DNA from: Pseudogracilibacillus sp037072025
Lineage (GTDB): Bacteria; Bacillota; Bacilli; Bacillales; Amphibacillaceae
Assembly (NCBI RefSeq): GCF_037072025.1
Contig: NZ_JAXHDD010000019.1
Location: forward strand, 1 to 64,000
DNA length: 64,000 nt
Reading direction: 5' to 3'
The translations under genes were made by a program, and so were the position numbers. Of the stretch, positions 15,002 to 23,778 are shown piece after piece. Under the pieces are notes generated by a model. That model did no database searches. It was not told the DNA's origin and saw only the letters and a program-made list of their open reading frames with translations. The number at the start of each line of letters is the position of its first letter. Positions within the stretch are counted from its first letter, which is position 1.

Positions 15002-15382
15002 TTATCCATTTTCTTCAAAGATTACCCCTTTAGAAAGAATCCATCCATTCAATCCGTATGAAGCATATATTTTATAGTAATGATAACTATTTTCCTTGAT
15101 ATAATTAATCAAATCCTCTACATATTCATAATCCATGGGCCAAAGATAATCCTTTTCCTTATCTAACAATTCTTTGTTTTCTAAAGCAAACGAATCGACA
15201 TCTCCTTCAACTATATCAAAAAGTATGCTGCCAGATAGCTGGTTTTCAAAATGAAAAGCAAAAAAATCTTTAAATAAAATTTTCACTTGTTTTTCTTGTT
15301 CGTTTTCCACTTTCATGTCAATTTTTGAATACTCAAAATCTATTTGATAATTTAAAATTTTACAATCATGAATTTTACTCAT
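15002..15382 (-). CDS. candidate immunity protein paired with the type-24 toxin module
   Basis: A 126-residue acidic cytosolic protein of unknown family. It starts MSKIHDCKILNYQIDFEYSK with AGGGGGAT eight bases upstream, and has 'ILFKDFFAFHFENQLSGSILFDI' in the middle (partly quoted: FFAFHFENQ) and 'YGLNGWILSKGVIFEENG' at the end. It lies 12 bases behind the toxin module at 15395 and ahead of a cassette terminator, so its position argues for an immunity function. The frame is intact. Confidence 0.6.
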   Translation of the reverse strand: MSKIHDCKILNYQIDFEYSKIDMKVENEQEKQVKILFKDFFAFHFENQLSGSILFDIVEGDVDSFALENKELLDKEKDYLWPMDYEYVEDLINYIKENSYHYYKIYASYGLNGWILSKGVIFEENG

Positions 15383-15394
15383 AAGTAATCCCCC

Positions 15395-15748
15395 TTATTC
15401 TGATTTTTGTCTAGGAGGTTTTTTAGACCAATCCCATTTGTGTCTATGAGGAAATGTATGGGTTCCATCATCAGAATGATTGAAATCTATATCTTCCTTT
15501 GCTCTTCCATTTTCATCGTAATATCTTCTTTGTTTAACAGTTCCATCATGATTTAACAGATCAGCTGAAGAATTAGGTTCTCCTTTTACAGACAAGTTAG
15601 TCTTATTCTTCACTTCAATATGCTTTGGCATTTTTTGACCGTGTTTTACAATTTCACTAAGTTCATCCGTACCCTTACCATCCACTTTAAAGTTCATATT
15701 CATGGAATCTTTGGTCAGTTGTTCTTTAATATAATTCAGATTATACAC
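15395..15748 (-). pseudogene. polymorphic toxin type 24-like module, detached from its gene
   Basis: The open frame begins YNLNYIKEQLTK and the shared linker NFKVDGKGTDEL, then 'GEPNSSADLLNHDGTVKQRRYY' (part quoted: SSADLLNHDGTVKQRRYYD), 'AKEDIDFNHSDDGTHTFPHRH' region and a final 'WDWSKKPPRQ'. This resembles the toxin type 24 domain, with its clustered His residues as probable catalytic or metal sites. The domain itself is open, but a one-base shift near 15755 separates it from the pre-toxin fragment upstream and no ribosome binding site precedes it. Family assignment is by pattern memory. Confidence 0.65.
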
Positions 15749-15755
15749 ATTATAG

Positions 15756-16138
15756 GCACTGTGTCATAGACCCCTGCGAATGCTAAATCGTTTTTGGGAT
15801 AATAGAAAATGTTTGATTGACCAGTGTTATTTACGTCTTTTGATTTAATATTACTTATTTTGGATCCTGTTCGCGAAATCCGTAATCCAGCAAGAACACC
15901 TTTTGTGCCTAATACAGTTTCTGCCACTGTTCCAACGGCATATGTGGTCCATCAGGCACGGCTTTCATTGTCTCCATTAATAACATCCCGTTCAAATGAA
16001 CTTATGATAGCTTCTATCATGTATTTTCCAGTTTCAACAGGATGTAAAATCATATAACCGAGTTCATTTACCACACTTTCGGGATCGGTTATTAATTGGT
16101 AAGTACCTTGAGTTATAGCGAATGCACTAGTTGCTCTT
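15756..16138 (-). pseudogene. PT-TG pre-toxin fragment, copy 1, with nonsense codon
   Basis: The minus frame reads AFAITQGTYQLITDPESVV, 'HPVETGKYMIEAIISSFERD', 'VINGDNESRA', then TGA (15952-15954), then 'WTTYAVGTVAETVLGTKG' and a tail 'YPKNDLAFAGVYD'. This is the pre-toxin TG segment of Bacillus LXG-type toxins, where Arg normally stands at the stop (CGA to TGA). The 5' end runs into a short dispersed repeat at 16135, so the LXG trafficking part is gone. Confidence 0.75.
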
Positions 16139-16176
16139 ATGCAGGATAATAAAGTTTTACGCTTTCTTATCCGCTA
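16135..16176 (+). repeat. partial copy of dispersed repeat C at the edge of the toxin array
   Basis: CTTATGCAG-GA-AAAGTTTTA-GCTTTCTTATC-GC aligns with the right half of the repeats at 36494-36578 and 52959-53140. It marks the truncated 5' end of the pre-toxin gene. Confidence 0.55.
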
Positions 16177-16187
16177 AAAATCCAAAC

Positions 16188-17015
16188 TCACTCTTGACAA
16201 ATTTGCTCATTTTTCATTATTTCCTTATAAACATTTTTCTCTAGCCTGCAAGTTACCACTAAACCAATTTTATGCAATCCTATCATAAAAAAACCTGCTA
16301 GCATTTGATCATATTTAGTATTAAAAGGAGCTGGTAAAACTTGAATCGTACGATCAGCGGGAAGACATAAATGAGCAGCAACCTCACCTAGAAACGGGTT
16401 GTTCATGCTACCAAATAGTGCACTGATTATAAATACCATACATGCCGGCATAATGTACACACTACTTTGCCAAAGATATTTTTTTCGCTTTTCTGTTAAA
16501 AATCGGTCTCTAGGATTTGGTGATGCAATTGGCCAAACCATTCGAAATGATAGTAAAAATAATAAGATTACATACGTTTTCTGCAATATTGGATAATCAG
16601 TAAGAATGGATAAAATATTCGGTAAATGATATAGCAGGAAGAGTATTGCAAAGGAAATAAGGGCTATTTTCGGTTCTATAATCGCAGGCATTTTCCATTT
16701 AAGGTAAAATGCTTCCATTTTTTTGTAAAGTCTTTCTGGAATTCCGAGTAGGATAAGTGGTGGGATAATAAAGAAGAGAAAACTCATTTGAATCATATGA
16801 AAACTAAAGGATAAATAACTAAATGCAAGCAATGGACTGCCGATCATTACATAAAGTAACCAAATACCAACTAAAAATAAAATCGGTTGTAAAGGTTTTA
16901 TAGATGGTGGCGGATTATGTTTGACATAAAGTATATAACTACATGTAATCATCATAGTAAAGACAAGGTGAGGAATATCCCATATTAACTGTTCAGCTAA
17001 AAGCGCAGTAATCAT
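16188..17015 (-). CDS. ctaG: CtaG-type cytochrome c oxidase assembly factor
   Basis: A 275-residue protein with about seven membrane helices and the CtaG (PF09678) landmarks: 'YLSFSFHMIQMSFLFFIIPPL', 'LLGIPERLYKK', 'LLFLLSFRMVWPIASPNPRDR' (partly quoted), and a C-terminal 'AHLCLPA' and 'YDQMLAGFFMIGLHK'. It is closer to B. subtilis CtaG of the caa3 operon than the gene at 10676. No ctaCDEF is in the window, so the target may be the ba3 oxidase or an enzyme elsewhere. The ATG at 17013-17015 is about 10 bases after GGAGG. An upstream in-frame ATG lies too close to that site. A duplicate of its 3' end survives at 10.2 kb. Confidence 0.85.
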   Translation of the reverse strand: MITALLAEQLIWDIPHLVFTMMITCSYILYVKHNPPPSIKPLQPILFLVGIWLLYVMIGSPLLAFSYLSFSFHMIQMSFLFFIIPPLILLGIPERLYKKMEAFYLKWKMPAIIEPKIALISFAILFLLYHLPNILSILTDYPILQKTYVILLFLLSFRMVWPIASPNPRDRFLTEKRKKYLWQSSVYIMPACMVFIISALFGSMNNPFLGEVAAHLCLPADRTIQVLPAPFNTKYDQMLAGFFMIGLHKIGLVVTCRLEKNVYKEIMKNEQICQE

Positions 17016-17258
17016 GCACCTCATTCCTCCGATAAATTTTGACGTTCACTTATTATGATATGAGGCAATTACTCAGTTTATGAAAATAAAGCCAGATTAA
17101 GATGTTCAAGTAATGTGTAATTGACATATTAAAGAAATCCCTCTAGAGTTGAAGTGATCGATAAACCTATCTGAATATGTTAAACGTTTGAAGAAATGAT
17201 TTAGCTGAAAGAATTAATGACTCTTTTCAAATGCAATATTGAATTATAGGAGGAATTT

Positions 17259-18338
17259 ATGAAAAAGTTAAAAATCGCACTCATACCTGGTGATGGAATA
17301 GGACCTGAAGTCGTTGCAGAAGGGGTAAAAGTTTTAAAGGCAGTTGAAGAACTCGATCATAATCTGTCTTTTTCATTTGATGAGTTTCCATGGGGATGTG
17401 AGTATTATCTTGAGCATGGGAAAATGATGGATGAGGATGGCATTGACAGATTAAAAAAATTCGATGCAATTTATCTTGGGGCAGTTGGCTATCCTGGTGT
17501 ACCAGATCATATATCCTTATGGGATCTTTTACTAAGAATCCGAAAAGAGTTTGATCTTTATGTCAATATCCGACCAATCACTTTATTGAATGAAAACCTT
17601 ACTCCTCTCAAAGGTAAAACAAAAGAAGACATTGATTTCTTAGTTATAAGAGAGAATAGTGAAGGTGAATATGCCGGGGCTGGCGATTGGTTATTTAAAG
17701 GAAAACCGGAAGAGGTTGTTCTTCAAACAGGAGTTTTCTCTCGTAAAGGAACAGAACGAATTATCCGATTTGCATATGAAGAAGCACAGAAGCAAAAGAA
17801 ATCACTTACAAGTATTAGTAAAGGAAATGCTTTAAATTATTCGATGGTCTTCTGGGATGAAGTTTTTGAAGAAGTCGGGAAAGAGTATCCTGATGTAGAA
17901 ACTTACTCCTATCTCGTTGATGCAGCTAGTTTATATTTTGTTTCTAATCCAGAACGATTTGAAATCGTCGTAACTTCAAATTTGTTTGGAGATATTTTAA
18001 CAGACATAGGTGCAGCTATTACAGGTGGAATGGGACTAGCAACCGGGGCAAATGTCAATCCTGAAAGAAAGTATCCATCTATGTTCGAGCCAGTTCATGG
18101 ATCAGCACCAGATATTTCAGGGAAAGGAATCGCGAACCCTTTAGCGGCTCTTTGGTCTGTTAGCCAAATGATGGATTACTTTCAAGAAGAAAATTGGGGA
18201 ATAATTATCCTCGATACGATTAAAGATATATTAAATGAAACAGAAAACCTAACCCCAGATTTGGGCGGAAAAGCATCAACCTCCGAGGTTGGAGATCGTT
18301 TTGTTGAGTTGCTAAAAAGGAATGCACAAAATAGCTAG
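17259..18338 (+). CDS. ycsA: tartrate dehydrogenase/D-malate-type decarboxylating dehydrogenase
   Basis: A 359-residue member of the isocitrate/isopropylmalate dehydrogenase superfamily. It has 'IALIPGDGIGPEVV' at the start, 'AVGYPGVPDHISLWDLLLRIR' (part quoted: GVPDHISLW), 'RENSEGEYAG', the catalytic 'SKGNALNYSM' Lys region, 'DAASLYFV' and the NAD-binding 'EPVHGSAPDI'. The SLWDLLLRIRKEFD loop fits the tartrate/D-malate group rather than LeuB or Icd. It oxidises tartrate or D-malate with NAD. A perfect AGGAGG site precedes the ATG. It is monocistronic, ended by a strong terminator. A DctM stump 5 kb away may be the relic of a matching uptake system. Confidence 0.85.
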   Translation: MKKLKIALIPGDGIGPEVVAEGVKVLKAVEELDHNLSFSFDEFPWGCEYYLEHGKMMDEDGIDRLKKFDAIYLGAVGYPGVPDHISLWDLLLRIRKEFDLYVNIRPITLLNENLTPLKGKTKEDIDFLVIRENSEGEYAGAGDWLFKGKPEEVVLQTGVFSRKGTERIIRFAYEEAQKQKKSLTSISKGNALNYSMVFWDEVFEEVGKEYPDVETYSYLVDAASLYFVSNPERFEIVVTSNLFGDILTDIGAAITGGMGLATGANVNPERKYPSMFEPVHGSAPDISGKGIANPLAALWSVSQMMDYFQEENWGIIILDTIKDILNETENLTPDLGGKASTSEVGDRFVELLKRNAQNS

Positions 18339-18339
18339 A

Positions 18340-18377
18340 TAACAGGTTGGCTAACGTCCAACCTGTTGTTATTATTA
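18340..18377 (+). terminator. terminator of the dehydrogenase gene
   Basis: AACAGGTTGG and CCAACCTGTT form a perfect 10-base stem around six bases, followed by GTTATTATT. Confidence 0.85.
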
Positions 18378-18552
18378 AACTTGAAGAACTACAAGTTTTA
18401 GATTTTCCGTAACTGAGGAAAAAGGAGGTTTTGTCCACCCAATTCGTGACTTAACTACGAAGTTCACAATGTATCCATACAGTCTACAAAATAAAACAAC
18501 CACGGAGATTACAATTTGTCCGTGCAATTCACGATAACCACGAGGCAGCTCC

Positions 18553-18870
18553 TTATCCGTGTAGTAACTCCTCTTCATCCGGCTCCCACAAATATGTATC
18601 CAAGTTCACTTTTCCCAGATTACTAAAGTGAACTCCTTCCATTTCAAGTAACTCCTTCTGCTCACTGCCTTTTAAAGATATTTCACCTTTAGAATTAATT
18701 ACCCTATGCCAAGGGAGTTTATATTTCTGACTCATGGAATGAAGAATCCAGGAGACTTGTCGTGCTGCACGTGGCTTCCCGGCAACTTTTGCAATTTGCC
18801 CATATGTCATCACACGACCATCTGGAATAGCTTTAATAATTGTAATTACATACTCAGTGAAATCTTTCAC
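18553..18870 (-). CDS. alkyltransferase-like protein (MGMT-related, PWHRV)
   Basis: A 105-residue protein with the DNA-binding domain of O6-methylguanine methyltransferase: 'IPDGRVMTYGQIAKVAG' and 'AARQVSWIL'. The active-site motif reads PWHRV where methyltransferases have PCHRV, so the acceptor Cys is replaced by Trp, as in ATL proteins. These bind alkylated guanine and pass it to nucleotide excision repair instead of reversing it. Start is GTG with GGAGG six bases before. The gene directly follows the DinB-like remnant and may be cotranscribed with it. Confidence 0.85.
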   Translation of the reverse strand: MKDFTEYVITIIKAIPDGRVMTYGQIAKVAGKPRAARQVSWILHSMSQKYKLPWHRVINSKGEISLKGSEQKELLEMEGVHFSNLGKVNLDTYLWEPDEEELLHG

Positions 18871-18914
18871 GTCACTCCTCCAAAAATTATATTGCTAACT
18901 TCTCTTTCACTTCT

Positions 18915-19199
18915 TTAATTTGCAAAAAATGTGGCAAACGTTTCACTCGGCTTTACATTGCTAGGTGCTTCAACTTTAATATCACGGTTTACCGCCAAAT
19001 GAATCGGTCTTTCTTTTACTACTCCTTTATCTAATTCTTCCTGAACGGATTTTATTACTTCCAATTCGAATACATATAAATGCTCTAAAACTTGCCTGAT
19101 AGACCACTCATCACCGGATGGGTTTCTATTAATCTCTTCATCTGATAACCCTGTTACTTCATTTAATAGTTCCTCTCTTGCCTCTTCATTAATTTTCAC
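18915..19199 (-). pseudogene. DinB-family protein, probably truncated by a frameshift
   Basis: From the GTG at 19197-19199 (GGGGAGTG upstream) 94 residues read 'EELLNEVTGLSDEEINRNPSGDEWSIRQVLEHLYVFEL' in part; 'WSIRQVLEHLY' is the DinB_2 metal-binding His signature. DinB/YfiT proteins have about 150-170 residues. Here the frame ends after 'NVKPSETFATFFAN'. In the +1 frame the DNA continues PHFLQIKEVKEKLAI and stop, which fits the conserved end of such proteins ('KPSETF..l..IkeKL'). A single-base shift near 18930 is therefore likely, leaving a shortened protein even in the restored frame. Confidence 0.65.
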
Positions 19200-19213
19200 C
19201 CAATCACTCCCCG

Positions 19214-19360
19214 TTAAAAAAGTAAATATTTCATTAGTGCAATGAAACCAATTAAAAATAAAAACATTCCCATTCCCTGAAATGTAAAACCTGTTACAGC
19301 ATTTTTTTCGGGTACCCATGAATCTAGGAACTCTTTGTCCCTATCTCTTTCCTTTTTCAA
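19214..19360 (-). CDS. small single-span membrane protein
   Basis: A 48-residue frame starts at TTG (19358-19360) with GGGGGTGG about 5 bases upstream. It has a charged N-terminus (KKERDRDKEF) and one hydrophobic helix (FTFQGMGMFLFLIGFIALMKY). The stop is 14 bases before the GTG of the DinB-like frame, suggesting an operon. No family recognised. Confidence 0.55.
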   Translation of the reverse strand: MKKERDRDKEFLDSWVPEKNAVTGFTFQGMGMFLFLIGFIALMKYLLF

Positions 19361-19517
19361 TGGAGCCACCCCCTACGTTAAAAGCTTATAATTATTCTAT
19401 CAATTTATTCAGAATTTTTAAATGTTATTTTTTAAAAAAATCCACTTCTTTGAACTTGCCTTCAATTTATGGCTATAATTGTATTAGTCTATAAAATTTA
19501 CGTTTGGAGGATTTGGA

Positions 19518-21242
19518 GTGAAAACGATCCTTTCCTTTTTAAAACCTTATAAACTTCCAATCATCATTGCATACAGTTTGACATTCATTGAGCTTATAGC
19601 CGATCTCCTCTTTCCTATCTTTTTAGGTATCATGATTAATGAAGGAGTTTTAAAAAACAATCTAGAAAATTTGATCATGTGGGGCAGCATGATGCTCGGC
19701 ATTACAATTTTTACTTTTGCCTGTGGAATCATTAATTCCTATTTTTCATCCCATGTCAGTATCTCATTTGCTTACGACATCCGTGAAAAGCTTTTCGCTA
19801 AAATTCAAGACTTTACATTTGAAAAATTAAACCTATACCCGACATCGACACTTGTCACCCGATTTACAAACGATGTACGGCAAATCCAAAATACAATTTT
19901 TATGGCACTGCGCATTATGGTAAGAGCCCCGTTACTCGTTATCGGTAGTGTTATTATGGCTTTAATTGTAAACGTTAAAATTTCACTTATCTTTTTAATT
20001 ATCGTGCCACTGCTGATTGCTTTTCTATATTGGGTGCTTATTAAAGGGAGTAATATGTTTAATAAGGTTCAGGAAAGCGTTGATTATGTAAACCGTGTCA
20101 TTCAAGAAAACATCGCCGGCATGAGAATTATTAAAGCATTTTTCCGTCGTGATTTTGAAAATGTACGTTTCAAAGAATCAAACGAACAATTAGCAAAAGA
20201 AACTAAAAACACCTTTCGTTTTGTTGAGGCATCCATGCCAATTTTATTATTTGTAATGAATATTAGTTTAATTTTTATTCTTTGGTTTGGGAATAAGCAA
20301 ACAATTGCTGGAACAACGAATGTAGGAGACGTTGTCGCGATCGTCAACTATGCGCTCCGTACAGTAATGGCTATTTCCATGTTTACATTTATTGCACTCG
20401 CTTTTTCAAGAGCAAAAGCTTCCGCTGAACGTTTGGAAAAGATTTTAACGGAAGAAACTACAGCGAATACATCAAATCATAATAATCAAAAAGTAATACA
20501 AGGAAAAATACAATTTCAAGAAGTCTCCTTTAATTATCCGACCGAAAGTGTTTCTGTTTTAGAAAATATCTCTTTTTCCCTACGACCTGGTGAGCGTCTG
20601 GCTGTCATCGGTGCAACTGGTTCAGGGAAAACAACATTGTTTCAATTAATTCCAAAGCTTTACGAAGCGCAAAAGGGGACAATTTTTATCGACGACTACC
20701 CACTTTCTGCTTATCATGTAGATGAACTTAGAAAAAGTATTGGATATGTCTCGCAAATCCCACTCCTATTTACAGGAACCATTGCAGACAATATTAAATT
20801 TGGTAAAGAAAATGCCTCGCAAGAAGAAGTGATTAAAGCGGCAAAAGATGCACAAATTCATGAAACGATTGAGAACTTCCCTAAAAAATATGCAACGATT
20901 GTCGGGCAGCGTGGAGTCAATTTATCTGGTGGACAAAAGCAACGAATTTCAATTGCACGAGCACTGATCCGTAAACCAAAAATTTTAATGCTCGATGACA
21001 GTACGAGTGCTCTCGATTCAACGACAGAAGCTTATTTACTAGAATCTCTTCGTAAATATGATTGTTCGATACTTATGATTACACAAAAGATATCTACAGC
21101 CAAAAAAGCAGATCGAATTTTACTAATGGATGAAGGTAAAATTTTGGCAATCGGAACTCACAATGAACTGCTTAATATATCTGATTTGTACCAAAAAATT
21201 GTGGATTCACAATTTGAAAAGGAGTTTCCATATGTCCAGTAA
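19518..21242 (+). CDS. yfiB: ABC transporter half-exporter, YfiB type
   Basis: A 574-residue type IV ABC half-transporter with six membrane helices (to about residue 300) and an ATPase domain. Walker A is 'IGATGSGKTTLF', signature 'VNLSGGQKQR', Walker B 'ILMLDDSTSAL'. Walker B ends in Asp (DD) instead of Glu, the mark of the degenerate site in heterodimeric exporters. The H-loop position reads 'MITQKIS', Gln instead of His, which again fits the inactive site. It overlaps the partner gene by 11 bases. Start is GTG with GGAGG eight bases before. B. subtilis YfiBC is a putative multidrug exporter; substrate unknown. Confidence 0.88.
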   Translation: MKTILSFLKPYKLPIIIAYSLTFIELIADLLFPIFLGIMINEGVLKNNLENLIMWGSMMLGITIFTFACGIINSYFSSHVSISFAYDIREKLFAKIQDFTFEKLNLYPTSTLVTRFTNDVRQIQNTIFMALRIMVRAPLLVIGSVIMALIVNVKISLIFLIIVPLLIAFLYWVLIKGSNMFNKVQESVDYVNRVIQENIAGMRIIKAFFRRDFENVRFKESNEQLAKETKNTFRFVEASMPILLFVMNISLIFILWFGNKQTIAGTTNVGDVVAIVNYALRTVMAISMFTFIALAFSRAKASAERLEKILTEETTANTSNHNNQKVIQGKIQFQEVSFNYPTESVSVLENISFSLRPGERLAVIGATGSGKTTLFQLIPKLYEAQKGTIFIDDYPLSAYHVDELRKSIGYVSQIPLLFTGTIADNIKFGKENASQEEVIKAAKDAQIHETIENFPKKYATIVGQRGVNLSGGQKQRISIARALIRKPKILMLDDSTSALDSTTEAYLLESLRKYDCSILMITQKISTAKKADRILLMDEGKILAIGTHNELLNISDLYQKIVDSQFEKEFPYVQ

Positions 21243-23049
21243 TCAATTAAAACAACCATTCCAATATAAAAAAATTCCGCTTGATTTTAAAAGATCACAA
21301 AAAGAAAAGCGGGCTAAAAACACAGCTGGTACCATTAGGCGGTTAAGCACCTATTTAGCAACTGAGAAATGGAAGTTGTTACTCGTTATCCTAATGGTAA
21401 TCGTTAGTTCTTCCCTCGGGCTGTTAGGACCATATCTTGTCGGAATGGCGATTGATGATTTTATTGTAGCAAAACAAGCAGCTGGTCTTGGACTCTTAAT
21501 TATCTGGCTTGTTATCATTTATGCACTACACTCTTTATCTATTTTCCTACAAAATTTTTGGATGATTGGCATTGCCCAAAATACAGTTTATACTTTACGA
21601 AAGCAGTTATTTGAACAATTTCACCAACTTCCTATTGCCTTTTTTGATAAAAGACAGCAAGGTGAATTAATGAGTCGTGTCACAAACGATATTGATAATA
21701 TTAATAACACGTTAAACCAGTCTGTCATTCAAATTTTTGCAAGTATTATCACATTAATTGGAACTATCAGTGTCATGCTTTGGTTAAGCCCGCTTCTTAC
21801 CTTAATTACGATAACAATTATCCCATTGTTATTTTTAGCAATGCGCTGGATTACGAAACGGACGGGCCCCTTATATAAAATACAGCAAAATGATCTCGGG
21901 GAATTAAATGGATATGTAGAAGAAATTGTATCAGGTCAACATATCGTAAAAACTTTTTCACAGGAAGAAAGAGTCATTCGTGAATTTGAAAAACGAAACA
22001 GGCAGCTGAAACTCTCGGGTTTCTGGGCGCAAACGATTGCCGGGTATATTCCGAAAGTAATGAACTCACTTAATTTCTTAAGTTTTGCTCTCATTGCTTT
22101 TTTCGGAGGGATACTAGCTATTAAAGGGTATATTACGGTTGGCGTTATTGTCATTTTCACCGAATATGCCAGACAATTTACAAGACCATTAAATGAGTTG
22201 TCAAACCAATTTAATATTTTACTTTCTGCCGTTGCCGGTGCGGAGCGGGTCTTTTCCGTATTAGATGAAAAGCGTGAAGAAAGTGATGAAGAAAACGCTA
22301 GTAAATTAGACCAAGTAAAAGGTTATTTTCAGTTTAAAGATGTTTCTTTTTCCTACGAAGACACCCCGGTGTTAAAAAATATTCAATTAGAAGTTCAACC
22401 TGGTGATACAGTAGCATTTGTTGGTCATACAGGGGCTGGAAAAACGACGCTCATCAATCTGATTTCACGTTTTTATAATTATGAGGAAGGAAAAATTTTG
22501 CTAGATAATCAAGAACTGAGGAATATCAAACGATCAAGTCTCCGATCCCATATGGCATTTGTGTTGCAAGATACGTTTTTATTTTCTACAACTGTACGGG
22601 AAAACATTCGTTACGGAAAACTCGATGCTACGGATGAAGATGTTGAACTTGCCGCAAAACGAGCCAATGCCCATCATTTTATTGAAAGACTACCTAATGG
22701 ATATGATACGAGATTAGATCAAGAAGGCGGCAGTCTCAGCCAAGGCGAAAAACAACTGCTTGCCATTGCAAGAGCAATGATTAGAGAACCGTCCATATTG
22801 ATTTTAGATGAAGCAACGAGTAATATTGACACAATTACAGAATTAAAAATTCAAGAAGGATTAAAAAGATTGATGAAAAATCGTACCAGTTTTATCATTG
22901 CCCATAGACTTAACACGATTCAGCAAGCAGACCGAATCGTACTGTTAGAAAATGGACGCATCATTGAAATAGGAAATCATGAAAAACTGATGAATTTACG
23001 TGGCAACTATTATAGATTATATAGTGACATAAATAATAAAGAGGTGTAA
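21232..23049 (+). CDS. yfiC: ABC transporter half-exporter, YfiC type
   Basis: A 605-residue partner with six helices and an ATPase domain: Walker A 'VGHTGAGKTTLINL', signature 'GSLSQGEKQLLA', Walker B 'ILILDEATSNID' with catalytic Glu, and H-loop 'FIIAHRLNT'. The LSQGE in the signature contrasts with LSGGQ in YfiB, so together they form one competent and one degenerate nucleotide site. The longest frame begins about 100 bases earlier inside yfiB; the ATG at 21232 follows AAAAGGAG closely and is the true start. It is followed three bases later by the yjcH-type gene, so they may be cotranscribed. Confidence 0.88.
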   Translation: MSSNQLKQPFQYKKIPLDFKRSQKEKRAKNTAGTIRRLSTYLATEKWKLLLVILMVIVSSSLGLLGPYLVGMAIDDFIVAKQAAGLGLLIIWLVIIYALHSLSIFLQNFWMIGIAQNTVYTLRKQLFEQFHQLPIAFFDKRQQGELMSRVTNDIDNINNTLNQSVIQIFASIITLIGTISVMLWLSPLLTLITITIIPLLFLAMRWITKRTGPLYKIQQNDLGELNGYVEEIVSGQHIVKTFSQEERVIREFEKRNRQLKLSGFWAQTIAGYIPKVMNSLNFLSFALIAFFGGILAIKGYITVGVIVIFTEYARQFTRPLNELSNQFNILLSAVAGAERVFSVLDEKREESDEENASKLDQVKGYFQFKDVSFSYEDTPVLKNIQLEVQPGDTVAFVGHTGAGKTTLINLISRFYNYEEGKILLDNQELRNIKRSSLRSHMAFVLQDTFLFSTTVRENIRYGKLDATDEDVELAAKRANAHHFIERLPNGYDTRLDQEGGSLSQGEKQLLAIARAMIREPSILILDEATSNIDTITELKIQEGLKRLMKNRTSFIIAHRLNTIQQADRIVLLENGRIIEIGNHEKLMNLRGNYYRLYSDINNKEV

Positions 23050-23052
23050 AGG

Positions 23053-23778
23053 ATGGCTAGAAAGGGAAATATGTATGATAAAACGATCCATAGTGAATTT
23101 TTAAAAGAAGAGATGGTAATTAAAATCTACGAACCTGCAGAGACAGACCCACTTCACGAAAATTATGTATGTATTATGCAAGATGGAGACGATTATTTTC
23201 AATTAGGTAGAGTTGCTACAGTTAGTGATCAATTACATGATACAGACGATATCGTCAACACTACCTTTGTCGGCATTCATTATATCGATCGTTTGGATCG
23301 TTTGAAAAAATATCATCCAGATGGGGAACAATTTGAAGCATATATACGTTTTTTAATAAAAGAGGTAATCCCGCTTCTAGATGACGTTTTACCGCTTAAT
23401 CCACTTGGCACTGTCCGAACATTGATAGGTGATTCACTTGCTGGCACGATCGCACTTTTGACTGCACTCCGTCATCCAAATATGTTTAAAAAGGTAATTA
23501 TTCAGTCACCGCTAGTAGATGAAGCCGTACTTAAAGCTACAGAGCAATGTGAAGAGATTCGTGGTATAGAAGTTTACCATTCCATCGGGTTAAAGGAAAC
23601 TGCTGTTGCAACAACGATAGATGATAAATTTGACTTTTTAAAACCAAATAAACAATTATCGAACATCTTAACAGAAAAACTGACAACATATCATTATCAG
23701 GAAATTGAAGAAGGGAACCATACATGGAAGTTTTGGCAGAAGGAATTACCAAATGTCCTTAAACTAATGCTTACTTAA
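23053..23778 (+). CDS. yjcH: alpha/beta hydrolase, esterase D-like (YjcH type)
   Basis: A 241-residue cytosolic esterase-fold protein. The nucleophile elbow 'LIGDSLAGTIALL' (GDSLAG) lies near residue 128, and a late 'EEGNHTWKFW' supplies the His. The N-terminal 'NYVCIMQDGDDYFQLGR' fits the putative esterase family to which Fes and YjcH belong. It lies upstream of the yjcG and yjcF homologues in the same direction, as in B. subtilis. Natural substrate unknown. Confidence 0.8.
   Translation: MARKGNMYDKTIHSEFLKEEMVIKIYEPAETDPLHENYVCIMQDGDDYFQLGRVATVSDQLHDTDDIVNTTFVGIHYIDRLDRLKKYHPDGEQFEAYIRFLIKEVIPLLDDVLPLNPLGTVRTLIGDSLAGTIALLTALRHPNMFKKVIIQSPLVDEAVLKATEQCEEIRGIEVYHSIGLKETAVATTIDDKFDFLKPNKQLSNILTEKLTTYHYQEIEEGNHTWKFWQKELPNVLKLMLT

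Noticed and set aside
12362..16176. Insertion sequence or integrase-borne island carrying the toxin array
   Set aside because: No transposase, integrase, terminal inverted repeats or target duplication were seen; only shared terminators and a partial dispersed repeat.
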